A stretch of 64,000 nt of DNA from Altererythrobacter sp. B11. Its GTDB lineage: Bacteria; Pseudomonadota; Alphaproteobacteria; Sphingomonadales; Sphingomonadaceae. Location: positions 3,759,001 through 3,823,000 of the forward strand of contig NZ_AP018498.1 in NCBI RefSeq assembly GCF_003569745.1, read 5' to 3'. Shown here one piece after another: positions 17,839 to 26,474 of this stretch; the stretch's first letter is position 1; each line of letters opens with the position of its first letter. Below the pieces are notes generated by a model that saw only the letters and a program-made list of their open reading frames with translations, was not told the origin of the DNA and searched no databases. The translations under genes were made by a program, and so were the position numbers.

Positions 17839-18780
17839 ATGAGCACGATCCGCTATATCAAGAGCAATCTCGTGCTGTTCGGCGCGCTGACCGCGAATCT
17901 GGGCATCGCGATCGCCAAGTTCGTGGCGGCGAGCATCACGGGCTCCTCCTCCATGCTGTCCGAAGGATTCCACTCGGTCGTCGACAGCCTCAACCAGGTG
18001 CTGATGCTTTATGGGGAGCATCGTTCGGGCAAACAGCCCGATGCGCGGCATCCCTTCGGCTATGGGCGGGAGCTGTATTTCTGGGCCTTCGTGGTGGCGA
18101 TCCTGATATTTGCCGTGGGCGCCGGCCTCTCCTTCTACGAAGGCTATATCCATTATATCGAGCCGGAAGAGCTGCGAGACCCGACGGTCAACTATGTCGT
18201 GCTGGGCGTGGCCATGCTGCTCGAAGGAGGATCGTGGATGATCGCGGTGCGCGAATTCGCCAGCAGCAAGGGGAATGACGGTTGGTGGGCAGCGATCCGC
18301 GAATCCAAGGATCCTTCCGTTTTCGTGGTGGTGTTCGAAGATTCGGCGGCGCTTGCCGGACTGGTCGTGGCGGCCATCGGCGTGTGGGCGAGCCATCATT
18401 TCGACGCGCCGCGACTGGACGGTGTCGCCTCCATGGTGATCGGGGGCATCTTGGCCATGGTGGCGGTGCTGCTGGCCCGCGAGGCGAAAGGCCTGCTGAT
18501 TGGCGAGCGGGCCGATCCGCGCACGATCCGCAAGGTCCGGGAAAGGGTCGCTGCGCAGCCGTGGGTGACCCACGTCAATCATGTGCGCACGATCCATTCC
18601 GCACCGCGCAGCATCTTCGTGGCCATCAGCGCCGATCTCGACGACGGGCTGACGATGGGTGATGGGGAGCGGCTGATCGAGGAACTGGAGGCCGAGCTGA
18701 AGGCCGAAATTCCCGAGCTTTCCTCGATCTATATCCGGCCGGAGCGGCGGGAAGACGCCATCGAGGCGGGCCAGCTATAA
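17839..18780 (+). CDS. Cation diffusion facilitator family transporter
   Basis: 313 aa CDF protein, exporting divalent metal (typically zinc, also iron, cobalt or manganese) by proton exchange. It has six predicted membrane segments. The metal site is seen in segment II (EGFHSVVDSLNQ) and in segment V (FVVVFEDSAALAGL, with E and D in place of the common HxxxD). The cytoplasmic tail (about 215-300) carries VTHVNHVRTIHSAP and DLDDGLTMGDGERLIEELE of the CDF C-terminal domain. It ends on a strong terminator. Confidence 0.92.
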   Translation: MSTIRYIKSNLVLFGALTANLGIAIAKFVAASITGSSSMLSEGFHSVVDSLNQVLMLYGEHRSGKQPDARHPFGYGRELYFWAFVVAILIFAVGAGLSFYEGYIHYIEPEELRDPTVNYVVLGVAMLLEGGSWMIAVREFASSKGNDGWWAAIRESKDPSVFVVVFEDSAALAGLVVAAIGVWASHHFDAPRLDGVASMVIGGILAMVAVLLAREAKGLLIGERADPRTIRKVRERVAAQPWVTHVNHVRTIHSAPRSIFVAISADLDDGLTMGDGERLIEELEAELKAEIPELSSIYIRPERREDAIEAGQL

Positions 18781-18818
18781 AAAAGGCCCGCTCCGCCGCT
18801 GCGGAGCGAGCCCTTTTG
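18781..18818. terminator. Bidirectional rho-independent terminator
   Basis: AAAA, a 12-bp stem with one mismatch (18785-18796 against 18801-18812), a 4-base loop and TTTT make a hairpin with U-tracts on both strands. It lies between the convergent CDF transporter and sodB and can stop both. Confidence 0.88.
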
Positions 18819-18835
18819 CTACCTGGGGCTGCGGA

Positions 18836-19447
18836 TCAGCCCGGATATTTCCACGCCGTCCCGCGCGAGAGGTTCTCGGCCGCGAAGCTCCAGTTCAGAT
18901 GGCCGTCGATGACAGCCTTCAGATAGTTGGGGCGGGCGTTCTGGTGATCGAGGTAATAGGCGTGTTCCCACACGTCGATCGTCAGCAGCGGGTTGAAGCC
19001 GCTATCCGCCAGCGTGTCGCCATCATGCGTTTCCTCGATGGAAAGCTTGCCGTCCTTCTCGGCCAGCCACACCCAGCCGCTGGCGAAGTGGCCTGCGCCG
19101 CGATCGGCCAGCTTGGTCTTCAGTTCGTCAAAGCTGCCGAACGCCGCGTCGATCATGCTGGCGAGCTCATCCGTCGGCACCACGGCGTCGGGCGAGAGGG
19201 AATGCCAGTAGAAGCCGTGGTTCCAGCTCTGCGCGGAGTTGTTGAACAGGCCCTGGTTGCTGCCGCGCGCGGAGGCGATCACGTCTTCCAGCGGCTTGCC
19301 GGCGAGGTCGGTGCCTTCGACGGCGGCATTGGTCTTGTCGATATAGGTCTTGTGATGCTTGCCGTGGTGGAAGCTCAGCGTTTCGGCGGAAATCGCGGGA
19401 GCCAGTGCCTCGCTGTCATAGGGCAGGGGCATCAGTTCGAAAGCCAT
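18836..19447 (-). CDS. sodB: Superoxide dismutase, Fe/Mn type (iron type likely)
   Basis: 203 aa cytoplasmic enzyme converting superoxide to oxygen and hydrogen peroxide. Metal ligands are visible: first His in LSFHHGKHHKTYIDKTN, His in AQSWNHGFYW, and Asp and His in DVWEHAYYLDHQN. The AQSWNH segment (Gln before S-W-N-H) and GLFNNSAQ favour the iron-type subgroup. Good Shine-Dalgarno (AGGAAGGA) just upstream of 19447. No signal peptide. Confidence 0.96.
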   Translation of the reverse strand: MAFELMPLPYDSEALAPAISAETLSFHHGKHHKTYIDKTNAAVEGTDLAGKPLEDVIASARGSNQGLFNNSAQSWNHGFYWHSLSPDAVVPTDELASMIDAAFGSFDELKTKLADRGAGHFASGWVWLAEKDGKLSIEETHDGDTLADSGFNPLLTIDVWEHAYYLDHQNARPNYLKAVIDGHLNWSFAAENLSRGTAWKYPG

Positions 19448-19533
19448 GGGAACGTCCTTCCTGTTTCAGAATCGCTGGGGGGTTCATGCACACAATGCGC
19501 GGGACAGTCACGCGTTGCAGTTGCGAGCAATTC

Positions 19534-20820
19534 TCAACCGTTCGGACTATGGTCCGTTGCCGGTTCGCCGGGCGCCGGGTGGCCGCGATCGATCCAGGCG
19601 GTAACGGCGACGTCCATCGTCACATTGCCCACGGTGCGAACGATATCGGGCAGCATTTCCACCGCCACCAGCAGCGCCAGCGGCTCCACCGGCACGCCCA
19701 TCGCCAGGGCGATCGGCCCGATCGAGGTGACGAAGCTGACGGCGCCGGGAAGGCTGACCGAACCCACCGTGGTGACCAGCGCCACGGCCACGCCGGTGGC
19801 GATCACCGTCGGCGTCAGGACGACGCCGGTGAGCCGCGCGACATAGATCGCCACCGCGAGGTTCATCGCCGGGCTGGTTGCGCGGAAGATCGCCACCGCC
19901 AGCGGCAGGACGAAGTCGGCCGTCGCCTCGCGAACCCCCAGCTGCCGGCAGGAGCCGAGCATGGCCGGCAGGCTCGCCAGCGAGCTTTGGGTGGACAGCG
20001 CCACGGCCTGCGCCGGCATCACGGCGCGGGCGAAGGCCGGCAGCGACTGCCGCGCCGCCAGCAGCGCCAGCCCATACGCCGCGAGGAGGATCAGCAGCCC
20101 GGTGGTGGAAACCAGCAGGATGTAATGCCCCAGTGCGGCGAAAGCGCCCCCGCCGCTGCGTAGCCCCACCCCGATCGCCAGCGCAAACACACCGGCCGGG
20201 GCAAGCCACAGCACCCAGCCGATCACGATCAGCATGGCATTGCCCAGCCCCGCGAACAGGCGGAGCAGCGTTTCCCGCTGCCCCTCCTCCAATCGCGTGA
20301 TCGCCACCGCGAGGGCGACGAAGAACACGATCAGCGGGAGCATGGCCGTTTCGGCCGCGGCGGCGAAGACATTCGGTGCGACCAGCGATTCCAGAAAGGC
20401 GCCGATGCCCGGCACCTCCTGCGGCGGGCCGCCCGTAACCGCCAGCGCAGCGGCCGAGACGCCGGGAATGGGAAAGACCTCCAGCAGCAGCGGGGTGAGC
20501 ACGCCGGCGAGGACCGACCCGGCGGCGAGCACGGCGACAATCGCCATCAGCGTGCGCCGGGCCATCGTGCCCGCCCGCGCCGTCGCCACCATCCGCGCAA
20601 TGCCGGTCACCAGCAGCGCGGCCACCAGCGGGATGATCGTCATCTGCAAGGCACTCAGCCAGACCCTCCCGACGGGCCCGCTCACCGCCAGCACAGATTC
20701 GCTCGCATTGCCTCCGGCAAGCGCCCAGCCGAGCGCCAGGCCCACCACCAAGGCGGCGAGAGTCCGGCCGGCCGGAAGCTCAATCTGCTGCAATGCGTTG
20801 CTATCGCCGGCTCTGGCCAT
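19534..20820 (-). CDS. Dicarboxylate/amino acid:cation symporter (DAACS family)
   Basis: 428 aa membrane protein with about 8 to 10 helices. Seen are the [15 protein letters not shown] segment, the serine-rich re-entrant hairpin ([16 protein letters not shown]) and the helix with [23 protein letters not shown], which correspond to the substrate-binding parts of the GltP/DctA family. ATG 20820 follows AGGGGAC and precedes the first helix; the frame is open much further upstream but only as antisense of glmM. The substrate could be glutamate, aspartate or C4-dicarboxylate. Confidence 0.9.
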   Translation of the reverse strand: MARAGDSNALQQIELPAGRTLAALVVGLALGWALAGGNASESVLAVSGPVGRVWLSALQMTIIPLVAALLVTGIARMVATARAGTMARRTLMAIVAVLAAGSVLAGVLTPLLLEVFPIPGVSAAALAVTGGPPQEVPGIGAFLESLVAPNVFAAAAETAMLPLIVFFVALAVAITRLEEGQRETLLRLFAGLGNAMLIVIGWVLWLAPAGVFALAIGVGLRSGGGAFAALGHYILLVSTTGLLILLAAYGLALLAARQSLPAFARAVMPAQAVALSTQSSLASLPAMLGSCRQLGVREATADFVLPLAVAIFRATSPAMNLAVAIYVARLTGVVLTPTVIATGVAVALVTTVGSVSLPGAVSFVTSIGPIALAMGVPVEPLALLVAVEMLPDIVRTVGNVTMDVAVTAWIDRGHPAPGEPATDHSPNG

Positions 20821-20901
20821 GAAGTCCCCTGTGGTGGTGACATTAGCGGCGCAACACGCCATGGCAACCAGCCGAACGGCATGGAGAGTACCGGGGGTAG
20901 A

Positions 20902-22242
20902 ATGGGACGCAGCTTTTTCGGCACCGATGGGATCCGCGGCCGCGCCAATGCCGGCGTGCTCACCGCCGCCACGGCCATGAAGGTGGGTCAGGCAGCGGGC
21001 TGCCATTTCCTGCGCGGCACGCACAAGCACCGCGTGGTGATCGGCAAGGACACGCGCCTTTCCGGCTATATGATGGAGACCGCGCTGGTCGCCGGCTTCA
21101 CCAGCGTCGGCATGGATGTGATCATGACCGGCCCCCTCCCCACCCCGGCAGTCGCCCTGCTGGCGCGGGAAATGCGCGCGGACCTCGGCGTGATGATCTC
21201 CGCCAGTCACAACCCTTTCGCGGACAACGGCATCAAGCTGTTCGGGCCGGACGGCTTCAAGCTGTCCGACGCGGATGAGGAAGCGATCGAGCGCGCGATG
21301 CGGGAAGAACAGCCGCTGGCGCAGGGCGAGGCCATCGGCCGGGCACGGCGGATCGAGGATTCGCGCGGGCGCTACATCCACGCGATCAAGCAGTCCCTCC
21401 CCTCCAACATCCGGCTGGACGGGCTGAAGATCGTGGTCGATTGCGCAAATGGTGCCGCCTACACGGTCGCCCCCACCGCCATCTGGGAACTGGGCGCCGA
21501 AGTGATCGCCATGGGCGTGGAACCCGATGGCCTCAACATCAACGACGGCGTCGGCTCGACCGATCTCGCCGCGATCAAGGCGCGTGTGGTGGCCGAGGGA
21601 GCCGACATCGGCATTGCGCTGGATGGCGATGCCGACCGGCTGATCGTGATCGACGAGAAGGGCAACGCCGTGGATGGCGACCAGATCATGGCACTGATCG
21701 GCACGCGCCTGGCCGAAGCCGGCACTTTGCGCGGCGGCGGGGTGGTGGCCACGATCATGTCCAATCTCGGGCTGGAGCGGATGCTGAACGCCCGCGGTCT
21801 GAACCTCGTGCGTACGAAGGTGGGCGACCGCCACGTGCTGGAGGAGATGCGCCGGGGCGGATACAATGTCGGCGGGGAGCAATCGGGCCACATGATCCTG
21901 CTCGACCACGCAACCACCGGCGATGGCTGCATCGCCGCACTGCAGGTGCTCGCCTCGCTGGTCCGTTCGCGCAAGCGCGCCAGCGAATTGCTGCATCTGT
22001 TCGATCCGGTGCCGCAGCTGCTCAAGAACGTGACCTATGCCGGCGGCAATCCGTTGGAGCATGCCACGGTGAAGGCGGCGATTGCCGAAGGCGAGGCAGC
22101 GCTGGCTGGGCGCGGGCGGCTGGTGATCCGCAAATCCGGCACCGAGCCCAAGATCCGCGTCATGGCGGAAGGCGACGAAGCCGGCGAAGTGGAGCGCGTG
22201 GTGAACGATATCTGCAGCGCAGTGCAGGCAGCCGCAGCATGA
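20902..22242 (+). CDS. glmM: Phosphoglucosamine mutase
   Basis: 446 aa enzyme interconverting glucosamine-6-phosphate and glucosamine-1-phosphate for UDP-GlcNAc, and so for peptidoglycan and LPS. N-terminal [15 protein letters not shown], the phosphoserine loop VMISASHNP (Ser102), the metal loop [11 protein letters not shown] and the C-terminal phosphate-binding [12 protein letters not shown] are all intact. ATG 20902, with GGGGG just upstream, gives the normal GlmM start; ATG 20881 would add seven residues. The stop overlaps the next start. Confidence 0.96.
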   Translation: MGRSFFGTDGIRGRANAGVLTAATAMKVGQAAGCHFLRGTHKHRVVIGKDTRLSGYMMETALVAGFTSVGMDVIMTGPLPTPAVALLAREMRADLGVMISASHNPFADNGIKLFGPDGFKLSDADEEAIERAMREEQPLAQGEAIGRARRIEDSRGRYIHAIKQSLPSNIRLDGLKIVVDCANGAAYTVAPTAIWELGAEVIAMGVEPDGLNINDGVGSTDLAAIKARVVAEGADIGIALDGDADRLIVIDEKGNAVDGDQIMALIGTRLAEAGTLRGGGVVATIMSNLGLERMLNARGLNLVRTKVGDRHVLEEMRRGGYNVGGEQSGHMILLDHATTGDGCIAALQVLASLVRSRKRASELLHLFDPVPQLLKNVTYAGGNPLEHATVKAAIAEGEAALAGRGRLVIRKSGTEPKIRVMAEGDEAGEVERVVNDICSAVQAAAA

Positions 22243-22469
22243 GCCTGGAGATGCGCCCCGATTGCGAACGCTGCGGAGCCGATCTGCCGGCGTCCGCGCC
22301 CGGCGCCTTCATTTGCAGCCTGGAGTGCACCTTCTGCGCCGAATGCGCCGAGGCGCTGGATGATCGCTGCCCGAACTGCGGCGGCGAACTGGTCGATCGT
22401 CCCACCCGCCCCCGGCGATGGCTCGATTCCTACCCGGCTTCCACCCTGCGGCGCCACAAGCCGGCATGA
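22239..22469 (+). CDS. DUF1272 cysteine-rich protein
   Basis: 76 aa. [17 protein letters not shown], then [13 protein letters not shown] and [14 protein letters not shown]: eight or more Cys in CxxC pairs that should form a two-zinc fold. This matches DUF1272 in length and motif. It overlaps both glmM (ATGA) and thiD (ATGA), so the three are likely translated in coupled fashion. Function unknown. Confidence 0.88.
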   Translation: MSLEMRPDCERCGADLPASAPGAFICSLECTFCAECAEALDDRCPNCGGELVDRPTRPRRWLDSYPASTLRRHKPA

Positions 22470-23254
22470 ACGCCCCACCCCGCATCCTGGCGATTGCCGG
22501 CTCCGACAGCTCGGGCGGTGCGGGCATCCAGGCGGACATCAAGACCGTCACGATGCTCGGCGGCTATGCGATGACCGCCATCACGGCCGTCACCGCGCAG
22601 AACACCACCGGCGTGCAGGCGGTGGAAGTGCTGCCGGCGGAATTTGTCGCGGCGCAGATCGACAGCTGCCTGTCGGACATCGGCGTGGACGCGGTGAAGA
22701 TCGGCATGCTCGGCTCCGCCGCCATCGCCCATGGCGCGGCCGATGCCATCGGCAACCTGCAAGTGCCGATCGTCTTCGATCCGGTCATGATCGCCACCAG
22801 CGGCGCCGTGCTGGCTGACGGGGAGACGATCGCGGCTTTCCGCCGGCTGATGGACATCGCCACGCTGGTAACACCGAACCTGCCCGAGCTCGAAGCTTTG
22901 ACGGAGCGAGCCTGCAAGGATGGCGACGCGATCTACGAAGCGGCCGCAGCGCTCTGTGCGCAACATGGCTGCCATGTCCTCGCCAAGGGCGGACATGCCG
23001 AAGGGGAGCGGGTGACCGACCTGCTGGTCAAGCCCGATGGCTCCGCCGTCGCCTTCGACCATGCGCGGATCGAGACCCGCCACACGCATGGCACAGGCTG
23101 CACGCTGTCATCCGCGATCGCGACCCTGCTGGGCCATGGGCAGAGCGTGGAACATTCGGTGCGGCTGGCGCGGCAATTCGTCTTCAAGGCGATCAAGGCC
23201 GCGCCCGGCTTCGGCGCCGGGCATGGCCCCATGGGGCATCAGGGGGTCCGTTAG
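22466..23254 (+). CDS. thiD: Hydroxymethylpyrimidine/phosphomethylpyrimidine kinase
   Basis: 262 aa enzyme that phosphorylates HMP and HMP-phosphate in thiamine synthesis. Ribokinase-fold motifs: RILAIAGSDSSGGAGIQADI at the N-terminus (HMP site), VTAQNTTGV, FDPVMIATSGAVL, TPNLPELEALT, and the anion hole and catalytic base in THGTGCTLSSAIAT. ATG 22466 overlaps the DUF1272 stop. No TPP riboswitch is seen because the gene sits inside a coupled operon. It ends convergent with, and overlapping, the LOG-family gene. Confidence 0.95.
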   Translation: MNAPPRILAIAGSDSSGGAGIQADIKTVTMLGGYAMTAITAVTAQNTTGVQAVEVLPAEFVAAQIDSCLSDIGVDAVKIGMLGSAAIAHGAADAIGNLQVPIVFDPVMIATSGAVLADGETIAAFRRLMDIATLVTPNLPELEALTERACKDGDAIYEAAAALCAQHGCHVLAKGGHAEGERVTDLLVKPDGSAVAFDHARIETRHTHGTGCTLSSAIATLLGHGQSVEHSVRLARQFVFKAIKAAPGFGAGHGPMGHQGVR

Positions 23255-24183
23255 AACTCCGGCAGGCGCGGGCCGTGCAGTTCGTAGAACCGCGTGATGT
23301 GATCCCACGCCTCGTCCGCCGTCTCGCACCAGGTGATGAGATCGAGATCGGCCTGTGAGATCGTGCCTTCACGGGCCAGCGCGCCGAAGTCGATCACCCG
23401 GGTCCAGAATTCCTTGCCGAACAGCAGCACGGGGATCGGCTTCATCTTGCCGGTCTGGATCAGCGTCAGCAGCTCGAACATCTCGTCGAACGTGCCGAAG
23501 CCGCCGGGGAACACCGCCACCGCCCGCGCGCGCATCAGGAAGTGCATCTTGCGCAGCGCGAAATAGTGGAACTGGAACGAGAGATAGGGCGTCACATAGG
23601 GGTTCGGCGCCTGCTCGTGCGGCAGCACGATGTTTAGCCCGATGGATTCGGCGCCGGCATCCGACGCGCCCTTGTTGGCGGCTTCCATGATCGAGGGCCC
23701 GCCGCCCGAGCAGACGACGAACTGCCGCCGCCCATCCTCGATGATGGACTTTTCGCTCACCAGCCGGGCAAGCTTGTAGGCCTCCGCATAGTATTTCGCC
23801 TTCTCGGCCAGCCGCTCCACCACCAGCCGTTCCTCGACCGGCAGATCCTTCGCGCCTTCCAGCGCCGTTTCCACGGCCTCCGGCGGCGGTATGCGGGCGG
23901 AGCCATACATCACCAGCGTGGAGCCCACGCGCGCTTCGTCCAGCAGCATTTCCGGCTTCAGCAGTTCCAGCTGGAAGCGGACCGGGCGCAATTCGTCGCG
24001 CAGCAGGAAATCGGTGTCACGGAAGGCCAGACGGTAGGCGGGGTGCTGCGTCTGCGGCGTCTGCTGCGGGGCAGCCTCGGCGAAGTTCGCCTCCTGCTCG
24101 GCGCGGTAGAAAGCCCGGTCGCCCAGATCGCGGTCTGCCCGCTCCGCACGCTCGGCGCGTTCCACATCCTCACTGTCGCTCAC
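23251..24183 (-). CDS. LOG family protein (TIGR00730-like, nucleotide phosphoribohydrolase-like)
   Basis: 310 aa. A charged N-terminus of about 95 residues (RAERAERADRD and DTDFLLRDELRPVRFQLELLKPE) precedes a Rossmann domain with FVVCSGGGPSIMEAANKGA and the family motif PGGFGTFDEMFE. LOG proteins release the base from nucleoside 5'-monophosphates. GTG 24183 has GGAGAG just upstream; the frame continues to 24231. Members of this longer type are conserved in Sphingomonadales, with no proven role. The gene ends 3-4 bases inside the thiD stop. Confidence 0.87.
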   Translation of the reverse strand: MSDSEDVERAERAERADRDLGDRAFYRAEQEANFAEAAPQQTPQTQHPAYRLAFRDTDFLLRDELRPVRFQLELLKPEMLLDEARVGSTLVMYGSARIPPPEAVETALEGAKDLPVEERLVVERLAEKAKYYAEAYKLARLVSEKSIIEDGRRQFVVCSGGGPSIMEAANKGASDAGAESIGLNIVLPHEQAPNPYVTPYLSFQFHYFALRKMHFLMRARAVAVFPGGFGTFDEMFELLTLIQTGKMKPIPVLLFGKEFWTRVIDFGALAREGTISQADLDLITWCETADEAWDHITRFYELHGPRLPEF

Positions 24184-24255
24184 ACATCTCTCCACATGGC
24201 CGTTCTTGCCGCAGATAGGAGCTTGCGGCACGGCGCGAAAGCGAAGGTGGCCGGG

Positions 24256-24276
24256 AAGCTGGATGCCCCGCGAGGA
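24256..24276. repeat. attL (21-bp direct repeat)
   Basis: Starts AAGCTGGATG and ends CGCGAGGA; identical over 21 bases to 34063-34083. It is the remnant of the tRNA-Gln 3' end left on the far side of the element. Bases on either side differ from the right copy. Confidence 0.85.
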
Positions 24277-24309
24277 CTAAGACAAGCGTTGCATTGCAAA
24301 ACGGTGCGC

Positions 24310-24373
24310 TGGCTAACCGCTTTCGTGCACCAACGCAACTCTGCGGCTCACCAATCCCCGTTGGCTAACCTCT
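24310..24373 (+). promoter_or_regulatory. Possible integrase arm-type sites, left end
   Basis: TGGCTAACC occurs at 24310-24318 and again at 24362-24370, there extended to TGGCTAACCTCT. The same 12-mer returns at 33993-34004 near the right end, with TGGCTAA also at 33981. Short repeats just inside both att sites in the same orientation are what arm sites of tyrosine integrases look like. The second copy abuts the rep start codon (24375). Confidence 0.45.
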
Positions 24374-24374
24374 G

Positions 24375-25805
24375 ATGGCCACTCGCAACATCTTCGCGAG
24401 GGGCGAGCGGACGCCGTCCGGTCTCCTTCACATCCCGACCGAAGGCGGTGCCATCGAGATGATATTGCCTGAGGACCAGACCTTCGATCTGATCGATCCG
24501 GCCACATGGGCGGACGTGGAGCCACCCACACGCCAGTGGGTGCTGGAAGGCTGGCTCCCCCACCGCCGCGCAGCCTACATTACCGGCGCCGGCGGTGCGG
24601 GCAAATCACTTCTCGGCCAGCAGCTGGCAACATGCATCGCTATGGGGCTCCCGTTCCTTGGCATCCCCACACGCCAGGCGCCCGCGATCTATCTGACAGC
24701 GGAGGATGACAGCGACGAGTTGCAGAGGCGCCAGCGCGCCATCTGCCGTGCGCTTAAGATTTCCGAGGCCGATCTGCATATGAGGTTCTTCCCAATCTCA
24801 CTGTTCGGCCGATCCGATAACGAGATGGTGGACTTCACGCGCGAGGACGGGATGCGCGAGCTTCCCGCGTGGCAGCTGCTCAAGAACACAGCGCGAGAGA
24901 CCGGCGCGCAGTTCATCGTGCTGGATAACGTCTCACACGTGTTCGCCGGCAGCGAGATCGACCGCGCCCAAGTGACGGCCTTCGCCAATCGGCTCAACGG
25001 GCTGGCCAGCGAGATCGACGGAAGCGTTTTGCTGATCGGGCACCCGAACAAGCAGGGTGTCGGGAAAGCAGACAAGCAGAGTGACGCCTATTCAGGCTCC
25101 ACTGCGTGGGAGAATGCCTTCCGCGCGAGGCTCCTCTTCGACACTCCAAAAAGCGAGGAAGCGCAGGATGACCCTGATCTCCGCCAGCTGTCATTGCCGA
25201 AAGCGAACTACGCACGCAAGGGCTGCGCGATCGACGTCCGGTGGTTCGAGGGGGCGTTCATCTGCGACGGGGATCTACCGCCATCGGTGGCCGATGAAGT
25301 CCGCCAGGTGAGCGCGCACACGGCCGCAAACGAGGCCTTCCTGCGCTGCCTTGATGCGGCAATCCGTCAGAAGCGAGCAGTCTCACACGTACCCGGCGTC
25401 AACTATGCTCCGAAGATTTTCTCGGAAATGACAGAGGGCCGCGGCTATTCGCCAGAAGCCTTCAAGGGGGCGATGAACCGCCTCGTCCACCTTGGCGCAA
25501 TCGCGTTCGAGCAGCGACTATGGAAGGGCGAAAACTACCACTGGAAGGTGGGCATTGCGCGTCCCGAAAGCGATCCGCCAACCCCCGCCAACCCTTTGGC
25601 GGATTCTGCCAAAAATGGCGGAAAACCGTCCGCCAACCCCTCCGCCAACCCTTCCGCCAACCATCCGCCAACCCCTGTCAAAAATGGCGGAAAACCGTCC
25701 GCCAACCCCCGTCCGCCAACCTCCCCCTATACTACGTATAGGGGGGGCGAGCCCCCTTGGGAGGGCTCGCCCCCCTTCGATCCCGACGAACTGGACTGGA
25801 ACTGA
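24375..25805 (+). CDS. RepA-like AAA ATPase / replicative helicase
   Basis: 476 aa. Walker A GAGGAGKS at 71-78, the LTAEDDSDELQRR segment, Walker B FIVLDNVSHVF and the later IGHPNKQGVGKADKQSDAYSGS match hexameric RepA/DnaB-like ATPases of plasmids and phages (AAA_25 type). The C-terminal 80 residues are low-complexity (repeated KPSANP, PPTP) because their DNA carries eight CCGCCAACC iterons and two hairpins. I infer a replication protein with its origin inside its own gene, as in lambda O. ATG 24375 has no clear Shine-Dalgarno. It begins 98 bases inside attL. Confidence 0.85.
   Translation: MATRNIFARGERTPSGLLHIPTEGGAIEMILPEDQTFDLIDPATWADVEPPTRQWVLEGWLPHRRAAYITGAGGAGKSLLGQQLATCIAMGLPFLGIPTRQAPAIYLTAEDDSDELQRRQRAICRALKISEADLHMRFFPISLFGRSDNEMVDFTREDGMRELPAWQLLKNTARETGAQFIVLDNVSHVFAGSEIDRAQVTAFANRLNGLASEIDGSVLLIGHPNKQGVGKADKQSDAYSGSTAWENAFRARLLFDTPKSEEAQDDPDLRQLSLPKANYARKGCAIDVRWFEGAFICDGDLPPSVADEVRQVSAHTAANEAFLRCLDAAIRQKRAVSHVPGVNYAPKIFSEMTEGRGYSPEAFKGAMNRLVHLGAIAFEQRLWKGENYHWKVGIARPESDPPTPANPLADSAKNGGKPSANPSANPSANHPPTPVKNGGKPSANPRPPTSPYTTYRGGEPPWEGSPPFDPDELDWN
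25575..25721 (+). repeat. Eight iterons CCGCCAACC inside rep (candidate replication origin)
   Basis: Exact CCGCCAACC copies begin at 25575, 25585, 25630, 25642, 25654, 25665, 25699 and 25713. Between them lie two copies of a longer block that starts AAAAATGGCGGAAAA. The repeats break codon phase (spacings 10, 45, 12, 12, 11, 34, 14), so they are DNA-level repeats and not only a protein repeat. They look like iterons for the Rep protein encoded by the same gene. A cos/pac packaging site is an alternative. Confidence 0.65.
25723..25775. repeat. Two adjacent perfect hairpins at the rep 3' end
   Basis: CCCCCTATAC (25723-25732) pairs with GTATAGGGGG (25736-25745) around TAC. GGGGGGCGAGCCC (25742-25754) pairs with GGGCTCGCCCCCC (25763-25775) around 8 bases. 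The two share bases 25742-25745 and so are mutually exclusive at full length. They follow the iterons directly and still lie in the rep coding frame (stop at 25803). Possible origin hairpins, a terminator-like switch, or part of a cos site. Confidence 0.6.
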
Positions 25806-25809
25806 TCGC

Positions 25810-25968
25810 ATGCATGCTGACCAATCCCGAACGGTCGAGCGCCTCCGCCACCTCTCGCGGCGGATCGGGCGCCTCTCTCCCAACTGGAGGGACCCGGAAA
25901 CCTTCTTCGAGGAGCGCAGCGAGATCGAACGCGACCTGCGCCGCATTGCGGGTGAGATCGATGGCTAA
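25810..25968 (+). CDS. Small protein, satellite
   Basis: 52 aa starting MHADQSRTVERLRHLSRR and rich in Arg, Glu and Leu (ERSEIERDLRRIAGEIDG), so probably all helical. It starts 4 bases after the rep stop and overlaps the HNH start by 8 bases, so it is translated in the same unit. Its position before HNH-TerL is where a small terminase could lie, but it is too short for a normal TerS and has no recognised motif. Confidence 0.6.
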   Translation: MHADQSRTVERLRHLSRRIGRLSPNWRDPETFFEERSEIERDLRRIAGEIDG

Positions 25969-26320
25969 GTGGCCGTACAACACCACCGTCTGGCAGAAGC
26001 TGCGCCGCCTCAAGCTCCAGCTGGAGCCGTTCTGCGAGGAGTGCCTTGGGATCGACCGCTTCGTCGAAGCGAGCCATGTCGATCATCGCCACGCCATCTC
26101 GCAAGGCGGCGACCCGTTCCCGTCCGTCGACCAGCTCGCCAGCCTCTGCCCCTCCTGCCACAGCGCCAAGACGGCGCGCGGGCCGGAGGCTGGTGCTGTC
26201 CGCACTCGGAAGCCTCGCAAGGGCTGTAATCCCGATGGATCGCCACTTGATCCACATCATCCGTGGGCTGCAAATAATCGAGCAAGGCGATTATTCGGCA
26301 AGAGCGGGCATCGACATTAA
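25961..26320 (+). CDS. HNH endonuclease, phage packaging type
   Basis: 119 aa from ATG 25961. Zinc and catalytic elements: CEECLG near residue 24, ASHVDHRHAISQGGDP (the H-N-H core with the catalytic His), and LCPSCHSAKTARGPE. A basic tail follows. HNH proteins of this size next to terL help HK97-like terminases cut cos DNA. The gene is coupled to the upstream 52-aa protein and lies 154 bases before terL. Confidence 0.9.
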   Translation: MAKWPYNTTVWQKLRRLKLQLEPFCEECLGIDRFVEASHVDHRHAISQGGDPFPSVDQLASLCPSCHSAKTARGPEAGAVRTRKPRKGCNPDGSPLDPHHPWAANNRARRLFGKSGHRH

Positions 26321-26474
26321 TCGATAAATCCGATGGAAAAATCTCTCACAGCTGCGGCTTCCGTACCACCCGCCCCTAGGAGGAGAGAGTTAGTTAGGTT
26401 CAGCCGTTCTAGTGATCGATTTCTTCGATTTATGAGCGAAATCGACAATAGTTACTTATCGAGAAAGGCGATTT

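Noticed and set aside
15651-17846. 731-codon minus-strand frame across nepR, ecfG and the AI-2E gene
   Set aside because: Three confident genes lie on the plus strand; the frame product is Gln/His/Arg-rich and featureless.
20821-22062. N-terminal extension of the dicarboxylate symporter to 842 aa
   Set aside because: The extension is antisense to glmM; ATG 20820 has a good ribosome site and precedes the first helix.
22201-22470. TPP riboswitch upstream of thiD
   Set aside because: thiD is translationally coupled to DUF1272 and glmM and there is no room or sequence for a THI box.
25810-25968. Small terminase subunit
   Set aside because: 52 aa is too short and lacks a DNA-binding motif; position alone is not enough.
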